Source: Diacronema lutheri (lineage: Eukaryota > Haptophyta > Pavlovophyceae > Pavlovales > Pavlovaceae). From it: a DNA stretch of 64,000 nt. Every line of letters starts with the position of its first letter. Within the stretch, counting starts at the first letter, position 1. The notes under the pieces were generated by a model. That model saw only the letters and a program-made list of their open reading frames with translations, was not told the DNA's origin and made no database searches. The stretch covers positions 62,001-126,000 of the forward strand of contig JAGTXO010000039.1 in the NCBI GenBank assembly GCA_019448385.1. Direction: 5' to 3'. The translations under genes were made by a program, and so were the position numbers. Shown piece by piece: positions 58,640 through 64,000 of this stretch.

Positions 58640-60010
58640 GCGGCGCGGCGCGGGGCGGCGCAAGATGAGCGCTCGGTCGGTTGCTTGGGCTCGCGTCCGC
58701 GCCTCGACGCCATGGAAGGCGCACACCTCGGTCGGGCGCGTCTTGGAGGGCGACGGCGATCCGGTGGCCATCTCATTCTCCGGCACGACGAGGCCGATCG
58801 CGAGCTCCTGCGGCTTTGCCATCGTCTGCTCGCGCGCGACACATTGGCGGGCCGGAATGCGCGCGCGATACGCGCGAGGCAGGGTCGTAGTCGGAGTGCC
58901 GCGGGTCGAGCAGGCGCGCGCCGAAGCGCGATGCGCGTTCTGCGCGCAGGTGCACGCGCGCACGAGCTGGGCCGTCGGCACGCACGTCGGGCGCGGCCGG
59001 AGCAAGTTGACGCAACTTTGGCTCCCCGTGTCAGCGCGGAATGGGGCTGCCTCTGACTGAGATGTGCGTGCCCTCTGGCTGGCTGACTGGCCCACCGCGC
59101 CCGACGCGTGCGCGACGCCCGCGGGCGGCTTGCGCCCAAATGAGAGCGCGCGCTCGACGCGCATGACGAGCTCGGTCGCCTACGGCTCGCCCGCGGCGGT
59201 CGGCGTGCGAGGCGGCACGCCGACCGGCACGCGGGCGCCGACCGCCACGTCCGGCTGGCCGAGTGACACGTCGAAGTGGGGCACGTTTTCCGCGATGCGC
59301 GCGGCGAGGTCGTGCGCGATCGCTGGCTCGGGGCGCGGCGGCGCACGCGCCGTTGGTCGGCCGCCGTGGCCGCCAATACGCGCGGTCGGCGCGGCGGGCG
59401 CGGTCGGCGCGGCGGAGACGGCGGCCCGCTCCGGTGGCGCCGTCGCGCACCGTCAGCCGCGGCGTTGTCGCCTAAGCGCTCGCGACGAGGTTGGCGCCCG
59501 CATCGGTGCGCGCGGCCGCGGTGTCCAGCGCCTGCGCCGCGGACAAATCGGCGGCGCGGCGAAGCTCGGCGGCGCGCGGACGCTCGCAATGGCCGCGCAG
59601 GTGGGCCTACACGAGGCGCTCGGCCGCGGTCGAGTGCTGCCGCGCCTTCTCCGCGCGCATGCGCGCACGGTGCCCAGCGCCGAGGCGGCGTGGCGCGCGC
59701 TAGCACGACGACCGCGTGCGCGCGCTCGCCGTGCTTGCGAGCGAGCAGCGAATTTGTCATCAGGTCGACCTGACGGCACGCCATGCCCGCGTGCCCGCCC
59801 GCGCGCCCGCCCGCGCGCCCGCCCGCGCGCCCGCCCCTGTGCGGCTCATGGGCGGCCGGCGCCGGCGGGCGCACCTGGAGGGACGACGAGTTCGCGGCCG
59901 CGACAGCCGGGATCGTCTGGCTGCGCGGCGCGCGCCTGCCGCCGACGGGCGAGCGATCGCCGGTCATGAAGAGCATGAACGTTCGTTCCTCCTCGTCGTG
60001 TCGGTGGTCG
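58640..60010. other. Region between phosphoribosyltransferase and snurportin, partial coding signal
   Basis: No gene could be completed. On the minus strand short stretches look coding: 'MACRQVDLMTNSLLARKHGE' (about 59725-59785), a helical 'AAELRRAADLSAAQALD' ending at a stop at 59472-59474, and 'ARIAENVPHFDVSLGQPDV' (about 59245-59305). They may be exons of one unrecognised gene, but splice sites do not fit cleanly. A 12-bp GC repeat ('cccgcgcgcccg') runs at 59788-59835. Confidence 0.3.
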
Positions 60011-61180
60011 TCAGGCGAGCGATCGCCGGTCGTGGGCTCGCCTGCAGCCGCCGTTGGCGGGCGCAGCGTCGGGCCGTCGGCCGCTTGGATGCGGCGCGGG
60101 CGCGCCGCGCGAGAGCGACGCGAGCGCAGCGTCCGCCGCCATCGTGTCATCGAGGGAGGCCTCCGACGCGGCGACGGCCGCAAGCAGCTCGTCGTATGTG
60201 ATCGCCGCTTCGCGCGCCTCGTGCCGCCACGCGTCCGCCTGTCCGCCCGCGGGCGCGCGCGCGCGCGCCGCGTCCGAGTCGTAATTGAAAAAGCGCGCCG
60301 AGCATTTCGCGTCGGTCCAGAGCAGCACGAGCGGCGTCGCGCCGGGCTCGTACACGGTCTCGCGGTGCACGAAGAGCAGCCCGTCGCGCGCGTACGGCCA
60401 CTCCGCCGCGTAGAGCTGCGCGAGTGACTCGCGGCTGACGGCATAATACGGGAGCGGCAAAAAGGCGCACGGATTGGTGCGCGACGCGACGGTCGCGTCG
60501 ACCTCGCCGAGCTTGGCGTGGGCCCAGAAGAGGCGGAAGGCGGCGTGGCAATCGTACAGCAGGTACCCACGCCAGACCATCACGTCGACGACGTGGTAGA
60601 CCTTGGCCGACGGGTCGAAGATGCAGTCGAGAACGCAGAAGGCGCGCGCGCCGCCGGCGCCGCGCTGCTCGCGCGCCGAGGCGCGCCGGCCGCCGGGCAG
60701 GGCGGATGGGAAATGCGCAAGGACTGCACCGTTTCGCCGCCGCGCCGTCGTCTGCCCGCGCGCGCTCACGACGAGGCAGCGCTGGCCGGCCGGCCGCGGC
60801 AAGACCATCCACGAGCGCGCGAGGTCCTCGGGCACCTCGGCCATCCACTCGGGGAGCATCAGCGCGTTGGCGTGCGTGGCCTTGGCGCTCCGCAAATCTA
60901 CGCCCGTTGTCTCGCCTTGCACGCCGCCCTCATGCATCGCCACCACTCGCGGACGCGGCTCGCCCACGCGCCCGCAGCCGCCCTCGTCGCCGCTCCGATC
61001 CGCCTCGTCGTCCTCCTCCATCGGCACGCCGACGAGGCCACGGGCGAGTGCAACGATGTCGCGCCGGCCACCACGCTGCGCGCGCAACCTCGCCTCGCGC
61101 CGCCGGCCAGCGTCGTCCTCACGCGCGTTGTGCGCCTTCAGCCCGCCGACCCGGCCGACGAGCTCGTTAACATCCGCCAT
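60011..61180 (-). CDS. SNUPN: Snurportin-1, m3G-cap snRNP import adaptor
   Basis: Intronless, 389 aa. Residues about 12-55 ('GRRREARLRAQRGGRRDIVA') form a basic importin-beta-binding helix. The cap-binding domain has 'WMVLPRPAGQRCLVVSARGQ', 'FCVLDCIFDPSAKVYHVVDV', 'VWRGYLLYDCHAAFRLFW', 'DGLLFVHRETVYEPGATPLV', matching snurportin block by block, including the tryptophans and 'PxGxR' near the cap pocket. It carries mature spliceosomal snRNPs into the nucleus with importin beta. The tail after the domain is Ala-rich and unassigned. The ATG at 61180 is chosen because it places the basic helix at the usual position. Confidence 0.9.
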   Translation of the reverse strand: MADVNELVGRVGGLKAHNAREDDAGRRREARLRAQRGGRRDIVALARGLVGVPMEEDDEADRSGDEGGCGRVGEPRPRVVAMHEGGVQGETTGVDLRSAKATHANALMLPEWMAEVPEDLARSWMVLPRPAGQRCLVVSARGQTTARRRNGAVLAHFPSALPGGRRASAREQRGAGGARAFCVLDCIFDPSAKVYHVVDVMVWRGYLLYDCHAAFRLFWAHAKLGEVDATVASRTNPCAFLPLPYYAVSRESLAQLYAAEWPYARDGLLFVHRETVYEPGATPLVLLWTDAKCSARFFNYDSDAARARAPAGGQADAWRHEAREAAITYDELLAAVAASEASLDDTMAADAALASLSRGAPAPHPSGRRPDAAPANGGCRRAHDRRSLA

Positions 61181-61450
61181 CGTTCCGTTTCCCAGTCCGA
61201 GCGGAGAGTGACGAGGAAGGACATTCAGACAGACGTCTTTCGGGGAGCTCCTTGCCCAACCCACGCGAACGTCTGATGCGCCGCCAAGCGCGCAAGCCGC
61301 GCTAGCGATGCTGCGCACGCAAATTGCATGCCCCGTCGCCATTCAAGCTCTCCCTGGTCGGTCATTCGCCGTTCGGCAAAGCCAAGCCCGAGCGGCGCGC
61401 GCAGCGCGCAGCGTGGCGCCAGACGAAGCCGATTGCGCCAGGGTTGCGCC

Positions 61451-62125
61451 TCAGTCTTCGTGCTCGTCCGGGACTCCCAGCATCGCGCGCACGCGCCGGC
61501 GCAGCACGAGCACGATCCATGCGATCGGCACGACGACCGCATGCCCGGAGAACGCCGGGCACAGGAAGCTTTGAAGGCTGAGCACGGCCGCGTCGTCGCC
61601 CTCGACGAAGAGGAGCGCGAGCGCGCCACTCGGCGGATAATCGCGCGCGCCGCACAAACGCGCGACCAGCAACAAGAGCGAACACGTCAGCCCGCGCATG
61701 AGCCACGTGGGCAGGCGAGAGAGCGCGACCAGCTGCGCCGTGCCAATTGCGATTGCAGTCGTCGCCGCTATCGCGCCGAGCTCGGGCAGCCGCCGCGCGC
61801 TGCAGAGCAGCAACGTGATCGCCCCGTACGGTGGCCCATAAAACCTGAAGGGGGTGACCGCGTCGAGCACGCTGATCGCAGCGAGCGAGCACGCGACGCC
61901 GCACGCGCTCAGTGCAGAGTCCGCAATGTCTGCGCGAGTGGGTGGCCACGGTCTCGAGGGAGATGCGGGCCGGGACGGCACGCTGGCCATGTGGGCCAGC
62001 TGCGCGCGCGCCGGCCGCGCGCGCAATTGGGCGGCCAGCACGTGCGGCGCGACGTGGTGCAAGCGGACGGCCAGTGCGTGCGGCGCGACCTGGCAGCTCA
62101 CAGCCGCGAGGAGCATCGGCGACAT
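61451..62125 (-). CDS. HPP-family integral membrane protein
   Basis: Intronless, 224 aa. The first 65 residues are Ala/Pro/Arg-rich and transit-like. Four membrane segments follow: 'ACGVACSLAAISVLDA', 'GAITLLLCSARRLPELGAIA' region, 'LMRGLTCSLLLLVARLCGA' and 'HAVVVPIAWIVLVL'. 'FYGPPYGAITLLL' and 'RDYPPSGALALLF' correspond to the two conserved blocks of the HPP family, with YPP replacing the eponymous HPP. Plant members are chloroplast nitrite transporters, so an organelle anion role is possible but unproven. It is upstream of and co-directional with snurportin. Confidence 0.7.
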   Translation of the reverse strand: MSPMLLAAVSCQVAPHALAVRLHHVAPHVLAAQLRARPARAQLAHMASVPSRPASPSRPWPPTRADIADSALSACGVACSLAAISVLDAVTPFRFYGPPYGAITLLLCSARRLPELGAIAATTAIAIGTAQLVALSRLPTWLMRGLTCSLLLLVARLCGARDYPPSGALALLFVEGDDAAVLSLQSFLCPAFSGHAVVVPIAWIVLVLRRRVRAMLGVPDEHED

Positions 62126-62355
62126 TGCTTCTTGGGCTCGCGAACATTACTATCGCGAACATTTTATAAAGCGACTACAAATTAGCTTTTGAAAGAGTTC
62201 TCATTCTCGGCCTGGTTCGCGCCCTGTCATCAATCCCGGTTCGCGGAGCGCGACAGGGCGCGCTCAGCGCCTGCGCCCGCGCCCTCCCGTGCCCCGTCGC
62301 TACCACAGGCAACGCGCAGCGCGATCTCAGGCCTGTGGTTCGTCAAGATTCACTG
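62126..62355. other. Short intergenic stretch upstream of the HPP-family gene
   Basis: Contains the AT-rich 'cattactatcgcgaacattt' (about 62145), just upstream of the HPP-family start on its minus strand; likely its promoter. Confidence 0.4.
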
Positions 62356-64000
62356 TCAGCTGGGCATCATTTGACGCAGTGCGATCAGCGAGCGCTGCAG
62401 CTCGGAGTCCTGCCGCTTCTCCTCGCCCTGCAGCGCCTTGTGCAACGATTCGATCCGCGAGCTCGCGTCGCCGAGCAGCTTGCGCCTCCCCTCGCCTTCC
62501 GACACGGCCGACTCTTTCTCTAAGAGGCGCTTCATCTCAGCGCGCTGCTTGGCGACCGCGTCGTCCGAGCGCTCGAGCGAGCCCATGTGCACTTGCTGAA
62601 TGCCGCTCGTCGTGCCTAGGCGCGATTTGGCCTGCGGTGCGCGCGCGCATGACACGCGCGCGCGCGCGCGCGCGTGAGCGAATGCGCGTCCGTATGGGAG
62701 CACAAACGCTCAGGCACGGTTGCCACGGGTACGGACAACGCGCGCCGCGCGCGTGTGGGCGCATGCGAGCGCACCGCGTCGTCGCTAAACTGGCTCGCCG
62801 CATCGATTGGCCCGCCTGCACTCAAGCCCGCGGCGGATCCGGCCGGCTTGGACGACTTTGAAAAGAAATACGACTTTGTGCGCGTGGCTGGCTTGTGCTC
62901 CTCGATGCGCAGCGCAAACATCTTGGTGAGCGCAATCGGCGTGGCGAGGTCGAGGTTGCGCAGCTCGACCTCGAGCGTGATGGTCGGGAAGAGCACCTCG
63001 CGCTCCGCCGTCACCTGTGCGCGCGTGTACCGGGAACCACGCACTGCTGGGTGAGCGATCGGGCCGCGCGCGGCGCACGCACGCCGCTGGACATTGCTCA
63101 TGCCCCCAACTCACCTGATCGCAAACTGACGGCCCGCGGAACCAGTTGGCTACGATGTTGCTCGTGCGCCCGTCCGGCGTCGTCGTGAGCGAGAGCACTT
63201 GCAGCGGTACCTGGAGGCCGTGCGCGCGAGCCGCGCGCGGCGAGGGTGGCGCGGTCAGCCGCACAGCCAGCCTGTCGTGCGCCGCGCGCCGCTCGCGCGC
63301 GCGCGCGCGCGCGCGCGCTCGCCTGCTCGGGGTCGACCTCGTCGCCGTGCATGTTCTGCACGCGCCCAATCCACGCGCTGACGACATGCTTGATCGGGTA
63401 CGACTGCTTGCTGCCCTGCATGCACTGCAGAAGAATGCGGCGCGGGCGCGAGTGCGTCGCCGTGAAGATGCCAGACTGCAAGCCGAGCGCGTTCGAGCCG
63501 CCGTCGAAGCGCGCGCGCTCAAAGGCGTCGCCGCTTTCGGCAGAGCCTTCCAGCAGATCGACCGCGATGTTGAAGTCGAAGACCTCGGGTGGCAGCTCGC
63601 CGCCGTCATACGGGTTGGCGCCGGCGGCGGACGCAGCGCTCTTGGGCGCCTCCGTCACGAGGCCCTCTTCGACGTCGTCCGGCTCGGCGACGACCTCGAA
63701 GGTGAGCGCGTCCTTCTGCAAGAAGTTGATGAGCGCCGTGCCCACCTCGCCGAACGCGAGGTTGTCTCGGTGGTCGAAGCGCGGCGTCGCGCTTTTGCCC
63801 GTCGCAGTTGGCGTGGTGCGCTCCTCCACGCCATCAGCCGAGTAGCGCACAAAGACGTTGGTGCACAGGTTGGCCGGCAGGTTGCGCGCCTGCTGCACGC
63901 GCACGATCGCGGCGCAGGTCGAGCCGAGCGCGCCCTTCGGATCGAGCACCGGCCGCACGCCCGTGACGAAATCGAGCTCGGTCGGCTGGAGCGCGAGCTG
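62356..64000 (-). CDS. C2-domain protein, kinesin-tail-like (5' end outside window)
   Basis: Exons >64000-63323, 63210-63115, 63014-62775 and 62631-62356 give the last 429 residues. The first intron seems to start with GC ('cag|gcgagc'). A C2-like domain reads 'IVRVQQARNLPANLCTNVFV', 'TPRFDHRDNLAFGEVGTAL' and 'DALTFEVVAEPDD'. The wording 'LCTNVFVRY' and 'ALTFEV' recalls the region after the stalk in kinesin-3-like motors, but no motor domain is in view. Later exons carry a second beta-rich domain ('SLTTTPDGRTSNIVANWF', 'VLFPTITLEVELRNLDLATP') and end in a coiled coil ('AEMKRLLEKESAVSEGEGRR'). The identity of the whole protein is open. Confidence 0.6.

Noticed and set aside
58640-60010. Annotating a full extra gene between the phosphoribosyltransferase and snurportin
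   Set aside because: Short coding-like stretches exist, but no set of splice sites joins them convincingly.

Overview
The window is nuclear DNA of a GC-rich unicellular eukaryotic alga. Most genes carry short introns of about 80 to 440 bp with GT-AG borders, and two introns look like GC-AG. The translated genes are eukaryotic: glycyl-tRNA synthetase, fibrillarin, LSm7, snurportin, Rab11 and a TopBP1-like protein. Plastid proteins point to a secondary red plastid. A TatA subunit has a signal peptide ending in an ASAF-type motif, and a PsbQ-like protein has a twin-arginine lumen signal. High GC, GC-AG introns, many poly-C/poly-G runs and this targeting fit a haptophyte best, but the species is inferred, not shown. 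Exon borders below were chosen by eye from reading frame, splice dinucleotides and remembered family sequences.

Layout. 1-4716: a CNG/SKOR-type cation channel with ankyrin repeats and a non-canonical pore filter. 4717-8479: gene-poor, with an inverted repeat, a 129-bp tandem duplication and small duplicated coding fragments. 8480-11794: divergent psbQ-like and SEL1L-like genes. 11847-17896: glycyl-tRNA synthetase with a Dpy-30-like tail, divergent from a mitochondrial GFM2, then Rab11. 18127-22991: a proline-rich type I membrane protein, a MORN-adenylate kinase and fibrillarin. 23246-27205: a U-box/dynamin-GTPase/leucine-rich-repeat protein, the most unusual gene here. 28041-36266: a methyltransferase, a 1529-aa multi-BRCT TopBP1-like protein and a short-chain dehydrogenase.

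36430-46753: a fused FetB-FetA type ABC transporter, plastid-type glycerol-3-phosphate dehydrogenase, a coiled-coil protein with a beta-sandwich tail, an HMG-box protein and a second coiled-coil protein. 46957-49732: a DNA transposon with near-identical 450-bp inverted ends. It finishes only 58 bp before the ATG of a sulfotransferase-glycosyltransferase fusion (49791-53825). 54230-64000: a 47-aa membrane protein, TatA, a Peter Pan/SSF1 Brix protein, LSm7, a xanthine-type phosphoribosyltransferase, snurportin, an HPP-family membrane protein, and the 3' end of a C2-domain protein that runs off the right edge.

Many genes sit head to head with about 75 to 125 bp between start codons (psbQ/SEL1L, GlyRS/GFM2, TopBP1/SDR, ABC/GPDH, small TM/TatA), so compact shared promoters are likely. 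Functional groups are ribosome and RNA work (fibrillarin, SSF1, LSm7, snurportin, GlyRS, GFM2), plastid work (PsbQ-like and the Tat machinery that would import it, GPDH), and membrane traffic and quality control (Rab11, SEL1L). No tRNA, rRNA or CRISPR array was seen.
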